A stretch of 64,000 nucleotides of DNA from Paracoccus haematequi (lineage in GTDB: Bacteria; Pseudomonadota; Alphaproteobacteria; Rhodobacterales; Rhodobacteraceae), in the NCBI GenBank assembly GCA_945881965.1, contig CAMCVS010000001.1:353402-417401 (forward strand), given 5' to 3'. The notes under the pieces are model-generated. The model ran no database searches. It was not told the origin of the DNA and was given only the letters and a program-made list of their open reading frames with translations. Positions 25,117 through 33,074 of the stretch are shown piece after piece (within the stretch, counting starts at the first letter, position 1; the number at the start of each line of letters is the position of its first letter). Made by a program: the position numbers and the translations under genes.

Positions 25117-26067
25117 ATGGCCAAGGCTTTCGCGTCGCAAGGCGACATGACCGAGAAAAAGATCAGCTTTACCGAGGTCGGTGACGGCCTCTGGGCCTTT
25201 ACCGCCGAGGGCGATCCCAATTCCGGCGTCATCATCGGCGATGAGTCGGTGATGATCGTCGAGGCGCAGGCAACCCCCCGTCTGGCGGCCAAGGTGATCG
25301 AAAAGGTCCGTTCCGTGACTGACAAGCCGATCCATCACCTGGTGCTGACGCATTACCATGCCGTGCGCGTGTTGGGCGCCAGCGCCTATGGTGCGCGCGA
25401 GATCATCATGTCGGACGTGGCGCGCGCGATGGTGGTCGAGCGGGGGCAGGAGGATTGGGACAGCGAATTCGGCCGCTTCCCGCGCCTGTTCCAGGGGCAC
25501 GAAAGCATCCCCGGCCTGACCTGGCCCACCACCACGTTCAGCGACCGGCTGACCGTCTATCTGGGCAAGCGGCGCGTCGACATCATGCATCTGGGGCGCG
25601 CGCATACGGCGGGCGACGCGGTGATCCATGTGCCCGATGCGAACGTCATGTTCACCGGCGATATCGTCGAATACCATTCCGCCTGCTATTGCGGCGACGG
25701 CCATTTCGCGGACTGGGGCGATACGCTGGACGCGATCAAATGGTTCGACGTTGACGCCATCGCGCCAGGGCGTGGGGACGCGCTGATGGGCAAGGCGATG
25801 GTCGAGGACGCGATTGAAAACACCCGCGATTTCGTGGCCTCCACCTATCGCCCCGCCGCGCGCGTGGCCGCCCGTGGTGGCAGCCTGAAAGACGCGTGGG
25901 ATGCCGTGCGCGCGGAATGTGATCCGAAATTCAAGGACTACGCGATCTACGAGCATTGCCTGCCGTTCAACGTCGCGCGCGCCTATGACGAGGCCCGCGG
26001 CATCGACACGCCGCGCATCTGGACCGCAGCGCGCGATCTGGAGATGTGGCAGGCGTTGCAGGGCTAA
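25117..26067 (+). CDS. MBL-fold (metallo-beta-lactamase superfamily) hydrolase, variant metal motif
   Basis: 316-residue alpha-beta-beta-alpha metallohydrolase-fold protein, probably cytoplasmic, in the homogentisate operon. The usual HxHxDH is replaced: residues 79-84 read HYHAVR, so the Asp and third His are lost. The later metal positions HLGRAHTAGD and FTGDIVEYH are kept. It may therefore bind one metal or act as a thioesterase/lactonase-like variant. Start at 25117 follows GAAAGGA. The substrate might be an aromatic-pathway thioester or lactone, but this is inference. Confidence 0.85.
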   Translation: MAKAFASQGDMTEKKISFTEVGDGLWAFTAEGDPNSGVIIGDESVMIVEAQATPRLAAKVIEKVRSVTDKPIHHLVLTHYHAVRVLGASAYGAREIIMSDVARAMVVERGQEDWDSEFGRFPRLFQGHESIPGLTWPTTTFSDRLTVYLGKRRVDIMHLGRAHTAGDAVIHVPDANVMFTGDIVEYHSACYCGDGHFADWGDTLDAIKWFDVDAIAPGRGDALMGKAMVEDAIENTRDFVASTYRPAARVAARGGSLKDAWDAVRAECDPKFKDYAIYEHCLPFNVARAYDEARGIDTPRIWTAARDLEMWQALQG

Positions 26068-26071
26068 CGCG

Positions 26072-26272
26072 ATGAAATACGGGCCAACGCGGGGCGAGGC
26101 GATCTTCTGGCTGGTGTTTTCGCTGACGGGCGTGGCGGGGCTGCTGGTCACGCTGATCGTGCCGGACTGGCGCGGGATATTGCTGTCGGAAATCGGGGTG
26201 CTGGCGTTGATCTTTTTCGGCGGCACGGCGATCTGGGCGGCGCGGAAATTGCGGCAAGGGAATGGGACATGA
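26072..26272 (+). CDS. Small two-helix membrane protein
   Basis: 66 residues, about 7 kDa. Two hydrophobic helices (about residues 10-28 and 37-56) are separated by VPDWRGILLS and end ARKLRQGNGT, probably with both termini cytoplasmic. Family not recognised. It starts 4 bases after the MBL gene and overlaps the monooxygenase start by ATGA (26269-26272), so it is tightly coupled to that enzyme. Confidence 0.75.
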   Translation: MKYGPTRGEAIFWLVFSLTGVAGLLVTLIVPDWRGILLSEIGVLALIFFGGTAIWAARKLRQGNGT

Positions 26273-27867
26273 ACAAGATCTTTGAACTGCCGCTATACCC
26301 TTACGCGCGTCACGCCGATCAGGATGCGGCCACGCCCGCGCGCCGCCGGGTGGTGGTCATTGGCGCAGGCCCCGTCGGCCTTGCCGCCGCCATTGATCTG
26401 GGGATGCAGGGCATCGAGGTCGTGGTGATCGACGACAACGACAAGGTCAGCTTTGGGTCGCGCGCCATTTGTTTCGCCAAGCGCACGCTGGAAATCGCCG
26501 ACCGGCTGGGGCTGGGCGCGCCGTTGGTCGAAAAGGGCGTGCAGTGGAATGTCGGCAAGGTGTTTTTCGATACCCGCAAAGTCTATGAATTCAATCTGTT
26601 GCCCGAGGACGGCCATCGCCGCCCGGCATTCATCAACCTGCAACAGTATTACATCGAAGATCATCTGGTCGCCCGCCTGCGCGCGCTGGAGGCCGAGGGT
26701 GCGCCGGTGTCGATCCGGGGCGGCAGCCGGGTAAGCGCGATTGAGGACCACGCCGATCATGTGGCGCTGACAGTCTCGACGCCCGAAGGCCCCTATGTGC
26801 TGGAGGCTGATTGGGTCATCGCCTGTGACGGCGCGAACAGCCCGACGCGGCAGGCGATGGGGCTGGATTTCGTGGGCCGGGTGTTCGAGGACAATTTCCT
26901 GATCGCCGATGTGATCATGGATGCCGAATTTCCCACCGAACGCTGGTTCTGGTTCGACCCGCCGTTCAATCGCGGCCAATCAGCGCTGTTGCACAAGCAG
27001 CCCGATGGTGTCTGGCGGATTGACCTGCAACTCGGTTGGGACATCGACAAGGACCACGAGAAAAAGCCCGAAAACGTCATCCCGCGCCTGAAGGCGATGC
27101 TGGGCGATGATGTGGACTTCAGCCTTGAATGGGTGTCGATCTATACGTTCCAGTGTCGCCGGATGGAAAAGTTCCGCCATAACCGGGTGATCTTTGCGGG
27201 TGACAGCGCCCATCAGGTCAGCCCGTTCGGTGCGCGGGGCGCGAACAGCGGCCTTCAGGATGTCGATAACCTGTGCTGGAAACTGGCGCTGGTGATCAAG
27301 GGCGCAGCCCCCGATAGCCTGCTGGACAGCTATGATGCGGAACGCATCCATGGCGCGGACGAGAATATCCTGAACTCGTCCCGGTCCACCGATTTCATCA
27401 CGCCAAAATCCGAGATCAGCCGCGTATTCCGCGATGCGGTGCTGGACCTGTCGGAACATCACGCCTTTGCCCGGCCTCTGGTGAATTCGGGGCGGCTGTC
27501 GATGCCCTGCCGCTATGACACCTCGGGGCTGAACGGGGTGGACGCGCTGCCGGGTGGGCCCGACCGCACGCGCCCCGGTGCCCCCTGCCCCGATGCGCCA
27601 GTCGGCAACGGGTTCCTGCTGGATCATCTGCGGCAGGGTTTCACCCTGCTGGGGCTGAACACAGATGTCGCAGATGTGAATGCGGGCGGCATTGCCGCCC
27701 GCGCGCTGCCGCTGCGCGCCTCCGGCGCGCTGGTCCAGCGGTATCTTGGCGGCGCTGAAAGCGCCGTCTATCTGATCCGCCCGGATCAGCATGTGGCGGC
27801 CCGTTGGGCCGCCTTCGACGCCACCGCCGTCCGCGCCGCGTTGCGGCGCGCCACCGGGCAGGCGTAA
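26269..27867 (+). CDS. FAD-dependent aromatic monooxygenase (MhpA/MhaA-like)
   Basis: 532-residue class A flavoprotein hydroxylase. FAD-binding VIGAGPVGLAAAIDLGMQG (about 26-44), the DG motif VIACDGANSPTRQ (about 183-195) and the GD motif VIFAGDSAHQVSPFGARGAN (about 307-326) are intact; a thioredoxin-like C-terminal domain follows. In the hmgA-fahA operon it most plausibly makes homogentisate, for example from 3-hydroxyphenylacetate as the P. putida MhaA does with a small partner protein MhaB. Substrate assignment is inferred from context only. Confidence 0.85.
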   Translation: MNKIFELPLYPYARHADQDAATPARRRVVVIGAGPVGLAAAIDLGMQGIEVVVIDDNDKVSFGSRAICFAKRTLEIADRLGLGAPLVEKGVQWNVGKVFFDTRKVYEFNLLPEDGHRRPAFINLQQYYIEDHLVARLRALEAEGAPVSIRGGSRVSAIEDHADHVALTVSTPEGPYVLEADWVIACDGANSPTRQAMGLDFVGRVFEDNFLIADVIMDAEFPTERWFWFDPPFNRGQSALLHKQPDGVWRIDLQLGWDIDKDHEKKPENVIPRLKAMLGDDVDFSLEWVSIYTFQCRRMEKFRHNRVIFAGDSAHQVSPFGARGANSGLQDVDNLCWKLALVIKGAAPDSLLDSYDAERIHGADENILNSSRSTDFITPKSEISRVFRDAVLDLSEHHAFARPLVNSGRLSMPCRYDTSGLNGVDALPGGPDRTRPGAPCPDAPVGNGFLLDHLRQGFTLLGLNTDVADVNAGGIAARALPLRASGALVQRYLGGAESAVYLIRPDQHVAARWAAFDATAVRAALRRATGQA

Positions 27868-27870
27868 GCC

Positions 27871-28062
27871 ATGGACCTGATCCTGACCCCCAATCTGCAA
27901 AAGGCAGATGACGCTTACGCGGCTTTGCTGGCCGCGCATGACGGGCTGACCAAGGCGCAATCCGACGCGCTGAATGCGCGGCTGATTCTGATCCTGATCA
28001 ACCATATAGGGGATCCTCAGGTGCTGACACAGGCGCTGGAGGCCGCGAAACCCCGCGCTTGA
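27871..28062 (+). CDS. DUF2783 small protein (possible monooxygenase partner)
   Basis: 63 residues, helical and soluble, with the family pattern TPNLQKADDAYAALLAAHDG and LNARLILILINHIGD. It starts 3 bases after the flavin monooxygenase stop. DUF2783 proteins usually accompany such monooxygenases. The small coupling protein MhaB of P. putida 3-hydroxyphenylacetate hydroxylase is a comparable size, so this is a candidate equivalent, not a proven one. Confidence 0.8.
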   Translation: MDLILTPNLQKADDAYAALLAAHDGLTKAQSDALNARLILILINHIGDPQVLTQALEAAKPRA

Positions 28063-28114
28063 TCCGCAGCCTCGCTTGATCTAGTTATCATGTTAAGCAT
28101 ATGGGGAGGATATG

Positions 28115-29524
28115 ATGCGCTGGACCGACTATCCCAAATGGGGCACATGGGCTGCGGATTGGGCCGCGCGCTATCACGCGGGGCTGCGCGACAAACCCGT
28201 GCGCGCGCAGGTGAAACCGGGCGCGACGCTGGCCGCCCTGCCCATGTTAGCGCCCGATGCGCCCGAGCCGATGGACGCGATCCTTGCGGATTTCGAAGCC
28301 ATCATCATGCCCGGCATCACCCATTGGCAGCACCCCCGGTTCTTTGCCTATTTCCCGTCGAATGCCGCGCCGGCATCGGTGCTGGCCGATCAACTGGTCG
28401 CCGCCATCTCGCCGCAATGCATGTTGTGGCAGACCTCGCCATCGGCCACCGAATTGGAAACCCGGATGATGGACTGGCTGCGCCAGGGCATCGGCCTGCC
28501 GGATGTGTTTCAGGGCGTGATTCAGGACAGCGCTTCCACGGCAACCTTGGCCGCCGTGCTGACCATGCGCGAACGCGCGCTGGATTGGGCGGGCAACCGC
28601 GACGGGCTGTCGGGGCAGCCGCGCCTGCGGGTCTATGCCAGCGTCGAGGTGCATAGCTCGGTTGATCGCGCGATCTGGATCGCCGGGGTGGGCCAAGAAA
28701 ACCTAGTCCGCATCCCCACCCACGGCCCGCTGCGCGCGATGGACCCTGCCGCGCTGGCGGCGCAGATTGCCGCCGACCGTGCCGCGGGGTTCCTGCCTGC
28801 GGGGGTGATCGCCTGCACGGGTGGCACCGGCACCGGGGCCTGCGACGACATCGCCGCTGTTTGTGCCGTGGCGCAGGCCGAGGGGCTGTATGTCCATGTC
28901 GATGCCGCATGGGCGGGCGCCGCAATGATCTGCCCCGACTACCGTCATCTGTGGGCGGGCGTGGACATGGCCGATTCCGTCGTGCTGAACCCGCATAAAT
29001 GGCTGGGCACGCAGTTTGACCTGTCGGCGCATTTCATCCGCGATCCGGGTGCCCTGACCCGGACCTTGGCGATCCAGCCGGAGTATCTCAAGACCCATGG
29101 CGCGGACGGCATCATCAACTATTCCGAATGGTCTGTCCCCTTGGGCCGCCGATTCCGCGCGCTGAAACTGTGGTTCCTGCTGCGCGCCTATGGCATGGAC
29201 GGGCTGCGCGGCATGATCCGCAACCATGTGACATGGGCGGAAACGCTGGCCGAACATATCCGCGCCACGCCGGGGTTCCGCATCGTGACCGAACCCGTGC
29301 TGTCGCTGTTCACCTTTCAATACGCCCCCGCAGGGAAGGATGCCGATGCGCTGACTCTGGCCTTGGTGCAGGCGGTCAATGACGATGGGCGCATCTACCT
29401 GACCCAGACGCGGGTGAACGGCGTGCTTGTCATCCGGTTTCAGGCAGGCCAGTTTGATGCGACCGAGGCCGATGTGATGACCGTACATACCGTTCTCACC
29501 GAACTTGCCGCCAGATTGGAGTGA
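28115..29524 (+). CDS. PLP-dependent aromatic-L-amino-acid decarboxylase family
   Basis: 469-residue group II decarboxylase removing CO2 from an aromatic amino acid such as DOPA, Tyr, Trp or Phe. The PLP lysine is in LNPHKWLGTQFD (about 295-306), the cofactor Asp in YVHVDAAWAGAAM and the ring-stacking His in EVHSSVDRAIW. N-terminal HPRFFAYFPSN and LWQTSPSATELE are typical. The ATG at 28115 is spaced correctly from GGGGAGGA, though 28112 is possible. It starts an operon with the aldolase and GntR gene. Confidence 0.88.
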   Translation: MRWTDYPKWGTWAADWAARYHAGLRDKPVRAQVKPGATLAALPMLAPDAPEPMDAILADFEAIIMPGITHWQHPRFFAYFPSNAAPASVLADQLVAAISPQCMLWQTSPSATELETRMMDWLRQGIGLPDVFQGVIQDSASTATLAAVLTMRERALDWAGNRDGLSGQPRLRVYASVEVHSSVDRAIWIAGVGQENLVRIPTHGPLRAMDPAALAAQIAADRAAGFLPAGVIACTGGTGTGACDDIAAVCAVAQAEGLYVHVDAAWAGAAMICPDYRHLWAGVDMADSVVLNPHKWLGTQFDLSAHFIRDPGALTRTLAIQPEYLKTHGADGIINYSEWSVPLGRRFRALKLWFLLRAYGMDGLRGMIRNHVTWAETLAEHIRATPGFRIVTEPVLSLFTFQYAPAGKDADALTLALVQAVNDDGRIYLTQTRVNGVLVIRFQAGQFDATEADVMTVHTVLTELAARLE

Positions 29525-29527
29525 CCC

Positions 29528-30292
29528 ATGCCTGCGCCTGAAAACACCTTCAAGTCGCGCCTGTTGGCGGGTGAACGCCTGATCGGCTGCTGGGCAGGGT
29601 TTGCCGACCCCTATGCGACCGAGGTCACCGCGACCGCCGATTTCGACTGGCTGGTGATCGACGGCGAACATGCGCCGAATGACATTCCTACCATCATGGC
29701 GCAGTTGCAGGTGTTGGCTGGTCGGCACAGCCATGGCGTGGTGCGCCTGCCCGTGGGCAATGACTGGCTGATCAAGCAGGCGCTGGATATCGGCGCGCAG
29801 ACGCTGCTGATCCCGATGGTCGACAGCGCAGAACAGGCTGCGGCGCTGGTCCGCGCCATGCGTTACCCACCCGAGGGCATCCGGGGGTCGGGCGCGGCGC
29901 TGGCGCGGGCCACGCAGTTCTCGCAGGCGACTGACTATGTGCAGACCGCCAATGACCAGATGTGCCTGCTGTTGCAGGTCGAAACCCGCGCGGGGATCGC
30001 CGATCTGGATGCGATCACGCAGACGCCGGGCGTGGATGGCGTGTTCATCGGGCCATCTGATCTGGCCGCCGACATGGGCTATCCGGGGCGGTCCGACGCG
30101 CCCGAGGTGCAGGACACCATCCAGCGCGCGCTCGCCCGCATCCGCGAATTGGGCAAGGCGCCGGGGATTCTGGCCACCGATGACGCGACCGCGCAACGTT
30201 ATGCCGGATGGGGCGCGCAGTTCCTGGCGGTGGGCATCGACGTCGTGCTGCTGGCGCAGGCCGCGCGCGCGCTGGCCGCGCGCTGGCGCTGA
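29528..30292 (+). CDS. HpcH/HpaI-family class II aldolase
   Basis: 254-residue metal-dependent aldolase cleaving 4-hydroxy-2-oxoacids to pyruvate (or releasing oxaloacetate-type products). In the 4-hydroxyphenylacetate pathway HpaI cleaves 4-hydroxy-2-oxoheptanedioate. Catalytic segments are WLVIDGEHAPND (about 38-49), RLPVGNDWLIKQALDIGAQT, the metal Glu in QVETRAGIADLDAI and the Asp in GPSDLAADMGY. Other hpa genes (hpaBC, hpaD, hpaE) are absent here. It follows the decarboxylase after 3 bases. Confidence 0.88.
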   Translation: MPAPENTFKSRLLAGERLIGCWAGFADPYATEVTATADFDWLVIDGEHAPNDIPTIMAQLQVLAGRHSHGVVRLPVGNDWLIKQALDIGAQTLLIPMVDSAEQAAALVRAMRYPPEGIRGSGAALARATQFSQATDYVQTANDQMCLLLQVETRAGIADLDAITQTPGVDGVFIGPSDLAADMGYPGRSDAPEVQDTIQRALARIRELGKAPGILATDDATAQRYAGWGAQFLAVGIDVVLLAQAARALAARWR

Positions 30293-30296
30293 CAGG

Positions 30297-30944
30297 GTGG
30301 CGGGGCAGACCGATACCATCGTCGCGGCGATCCTGTCGGCAATTGAAACCGGCACGCTGAACCCCGGCGATGTGATCAGCGAAGCCGACCTGCTGGCCGC
30401 GCACAAGGTCAGCCGCACCCCGGTGCGCGAGGCGCTGATCCAGTTGGAAACCGCCGGTCTGGTGCAGCGCCTGCCGCGCAAGGGCGCGGTGGTGTTCAAA
30501 CCGACGCTGGCGGAATTTCTGGCGATCCTTGAAGTGCATGCGAAGCTGGAGGGCCAGGCGGCGGGGCTGGCCGCGCGGCGGTTGTCACCCGCGATGGCCG
30601 AACGGTTGGAACAGGCGGTTGCCGCCTGCGAACACCATGCGGCCACGTATGGCGACGGCGCGCCCGACCTCTATTACCAGTGCAACCTGCAATTCCACCG
30701 CGTCGTGGCCGAGGCGGCGGGCAATCCGTTCCTCTTGGACCTGATCAAGACCAACGCGCGCAAGCTGATGGCCTATTACCGCGCCCGCTATCGCTATGCT
30801 GGCGCGATTGCCGATAGTGCCCGCGACCACCGTGTGATTGCCACCCTGATCGTGGCGCGCGACCCAGAGGCCGAGGCGGCGATGGCCCGCCATGTCGCCT
30901 TTGATCAGGTCACGGCAATGGACCTGCTGGCAGCGCTGGGTTAA
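30297..30944 (+). CDS. GntR-family regulator, FCD (FadR-like) domain
   Basis: 215-residue regulator. The winged helix contains GDVISEADLLAAHKVSRTPV (about 26-45) and LIQLETAGLVQRLPRKGAVV. The FCD ligand domain has the metal-type pattern ending ARDPEAEAAMARHVAFDQ. The start is taken as the GTG at 30297, five bases after the aldolase stop; no ATG fits. It probably controls the decarboxylase-aldolase operon it ends. It overlaps the convergent amidotransferase by 4 bases. Confidence 0.83.
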   Translation: MAGQTDTIVAAILSAIETGTLNPGDVISEADLLAAHKVSRTPVREALIQLETAGLVQRLPRKGAVVFKPTLAEFLAILEVHAKLEGQAAGLAARRLSPAMAERLEQAVAACEHHAATYGDGAPDLYYQCNLQFHRVVAEAAGNPFLLDLIKTNARKLMAYYRARYRYAGAIADSARDHRVIATLIVARDPEAEAAMARHVAFDQVTAMDLLAALG

Positions 30945-31651
30945 CCCGCGAAAAACCGCGCCAGCGCCCCCGCCATGGCCGCGCGATCCGGGGTGCGCGC
31001 CAACGTGGCCCGCGCCGTTGCGATCACATCGGCGGGCAGCTTGCCGCCCAGATGATCGGTCAGCGCGGCGATGAATTCCGGCGTGATTTCCGGGTGATAT
31101 TGCGTGGTCCAGACCCGGTCACCGATGCGGAACCCGCCATTGGGGCAATCATCTGACGTCGTCAGCAGTTCGGCCCCGTCTGGCAGGCGCGTGACCTGTT
31201 CGTTATGCGCCGCCGCCAGCACCAGCACATCGGGCAGTCCCGCCATCCACGGCGCGCGCGCCACCACCCGCGTTTGCCAATGCCCCAGCACCCAAGCGCG
31301 CGAGCGTTCCACCCGCCCCCCTAGCGCCAGCGCCACCGCCTGATGGCCAAAGCACGCCCCGAACAACGGCACGCCCTGCGCCACCGTATCGCGGATCACG
31401 TCCAGCAATTGCGCCACCCAAGGATCAGGGTCATGCACCGAGGCCGGGCTGCCCGTGACGATCACCCCGTCAAAACCCGCCACATCAGGAAACACGCCCT
31501 GCGTCGCGTCGAACACATCGACCGCCCAATCCGGCCGCGCCAGCGCGATCAGCGCGCGGAACTTGTCGCCGTCGCGGGGATGACGCGCGGAAAATTCGCT
31601 GACGTCCGTGTTGCACATCAGGACAGCCAGCCGTTTCGCATCAGACGCCAT
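30941..31651 (-). CDS. Class I glutamine amidotransferase-like hydrolase
   Basis: 236-residue stand-alone GATase domain of the GMP-synthase type. The nucleophile is Cys100 in GACFGHQ, and the partner His186/Glu188 lie in QYHPEIT. Start at 31651 follows AAAGGGG. No synthetase domain is attached, so it may hydrolyse a gamma-glutamyl amide, as AtdA2/TdnT-type proteins do in aniline catabolism. It is divergent from the P450-glutamine synthetase-ferredoxin genes across a 67-base gap holding a dyad, which suggests joint control. Confidence 0.88.
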   Translation of the reverse strand: MASDAKRLAVLMCNTDVSEFSARHPRDGDKFRALIALARPDWAVDVFDATQGVFPDVAGFDGVIVTGSPASVHDPDPWVAQLLDVIRDTVAQGVPLFGACFGHQAVALALGGRVERSRAWVLGHWQTRVVARAPWMAGLPDVLVLAAAHNEQVTRLPDGAELLTTSDDCPNGGFRIGDRVWTTQYHPEITPEFIAALTDHLGGKLPADVIATARATLARTPDRAAMAGALARFFAG

Positions 31652-31670
31652 CACAATCCCCTTTACATAC

Positions 31671-31686
31671 TTAAAACCGCTTTTAA
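31671..31686. promoter_or_regulatory. Perfect dyad in the GATase/P450 divergent promoter
   Basis: TTAAAA-CCGC-TTTTAA is an exact inverted repeat, strikingly AT-rich for this genome and centred in the 67-base divergent gap. It is a likely regulator-binding site or overlapping back-to-back -10 regions. Candidate binders nearby are the GntR protein (30297) and the HpaR-like MarR protein (34771). Confidence 0.55.
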
Positions 31687-31718
31687 TATACAAAACATGT
31701 GAAGGAAAGGCCCCGCCC

Positions 31719-32975
31719 ATGACGGTCTGGACACCCAGCGATGACGGTTTCGCCGACATCACCAGCCACGACGCCTATCTGGCCGGTCCGCCGCACAACA
31801 CCTTTGCCCGGATGCGCCGCGACGATCCCTGCGCCTGGACGGATTACCCGCAAGGCGAGGGCTTCTGGTCGATCACCCGGCAGGCCGATATTCTGGCCTG
31901 CAACGGCAAGCCCGACATCTTTTCCTCCGCACGTGGCATCCGGATGGAGGATCAGACCTACGCCGAATACCTCGCCCGCCGCACCTTTCAGGAAACCGAC
32001 GCGCCCGACCACATGATGACCCGGATCAAGGTCGCACGCGCCTTTTCGCCGGGGGTGGTGGCGGGATTTGAACAGGCCATCCGCGATCTGTGCGATGAAA
32101 TTCTGGACGAGGCGCTGGCGCAGGATGAATTCGACGCAACCAAGGCCATTGCCCGCCAATTGCCGATGCGGATGCTGGGCCGGATTCTGGGCCTGCCCGA
32201 GGCCGACCTGCCTTGGCTGGTGGAAAAGGGTGACGCGCTGATCGCCAATACCGATCCCGATTTCACGGCGCATGTGCTGGACCGCATGACGACGGATGAG
32301 TTTCGCCTGATGCCGTTCAATTCGCCCGCCGGGGCGGAATTATACATCTATGCCAAAGACCTGATGGCGCAGAAGGCGGCGGCGGGGGACACTGGCGGCG
32401 TTCTCCACATGATCCTGCAACCGGCCAAGGACGGCAGCACGATCACCGAGGAAGAATTCCGCAACTTCTTTTGCCTGCTTGTCGCCGCCGGGAACGACAC
32501 CACCCGCTATTCCATCGCGGCAGGCATACAGGCGCTGTGTCATCAGCCGGAACTCTTGGCGCAGATGCAATCCGGCAGCGTATGGGATACCGCCCCGGAC
32601 GAGATCATCCGCTGGGCGACGCCCGCCACCTATTTCCGCCGCACCGCCGCGCAGGATACCGAATTGCATGGGAAAACGATCCGCGCGGGCGACAAGGTGA
32701 TCTATTGGTTCGCCTCTGGCAACCGCGACGACGCGGCCTTTGCCGACCCGTTCCGCGTGGACCTGTCGCGCAAGCCCAACCCGCATCTGTCATTTGGTCA
32801 GGGCGGGCCGCATATCTGTCTGGGCATGTGGCTGGCGCGGCTGGAGGTGCGGGTGCTGTTTCAGGAACTGTCGCGCCGTCTGGCGCATATCGAACCGGCA
32901 GGGCCACAGAAATTCCTGCGGTCAAACTTTGTCGGCGGGATCAAGGAATTGCCCGTGCGCCTTAAGCGCACATAG
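31719..32975 (+). CDS. Cytochrome P450
   Basis: 418-residue soluble bacterial P450 monooxygenase. The I-helix oxygen-activation motif AAGNDTTR and the heme loop SFGQGGPHICLGMW (Cys at about 367) are present, with an ExxR-type helix around DEIIRWATPATYFRR. No membrane anchor. The redox partner is presumably the [2Fe-2S] ferredoxin at 34372; no ferredoxin reductase is nearby. Start at 31719 follows GAAGGAAAGG. Context with a glutamine synthetase-like ligase suggests an amine or gamma-glutamyl amide substrate. Confidence 0.94.
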   Translation: MTVWTPSDDGFADITSHDAYLAGPPHNTFARMRRDDPCAWTDYPQGEGFWSITRQADILACNGKPDIFSSARGIRMEDQTYAEYLARRTFQETDAPDHMMTRIKVARAFSPGVVAGFEQAIRDLCDEILDEALAQDEFDATKAIARQLPMRMLGRILGLPEADLPWLVEKGDALIANTDPDFTAHVLDRMTTDEFRLMPFNSPAGAELYIYAKDLMAQKAAAGDTGGVLHMILQPAKDGSTITEEEFRNFFCLLVAAGNDTTRYSIAAGIQALCHQPELLAQMQSGSVWDTAPDEIIRWATPATYFRRTAAQDTELHGKTIRAGDKVIYWFASGNRDDAAFADPFRVDLSRKPNPHLSFGQGGPHICLGMWLARLEVRVLFQELSRRLAHIEPAGPQKFLRSNFVGGIKELPVRLKRT

Positions 32976-33004
32976 AATCGCCCGTGCGCGTAGTGCGCAA
33001 ATAG
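32948..33004 (+). repeat. Tandem 28-bp hairpin repeat over the P450 stop codon
   Basis: Unit 1 (32948-32975) includes the last codons and TAG stop of the P450 gene. Unit 2 (32977-33004) lies just downstream; 22 of 28 bases match. Each has GTGCGC-5 nt-GCGCA, so each can form a short stem. It looks like a local duplication of the gene end. Confidence 0.65.
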
Positions 33005-33074
33005 CTTTGCGCGGCCGCATCCGCCGCGCCTAGACTGAAAACGGGGCATAAGACCCCAGCCAAGGGAGACGACC

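Noticed and set aside
28703-30646. 647-codon open frame opposite the decarboxylase, aldolase and GntR genes
   Set aside because: It spans three well-supported genes on the other strand and has no recognisable domain.
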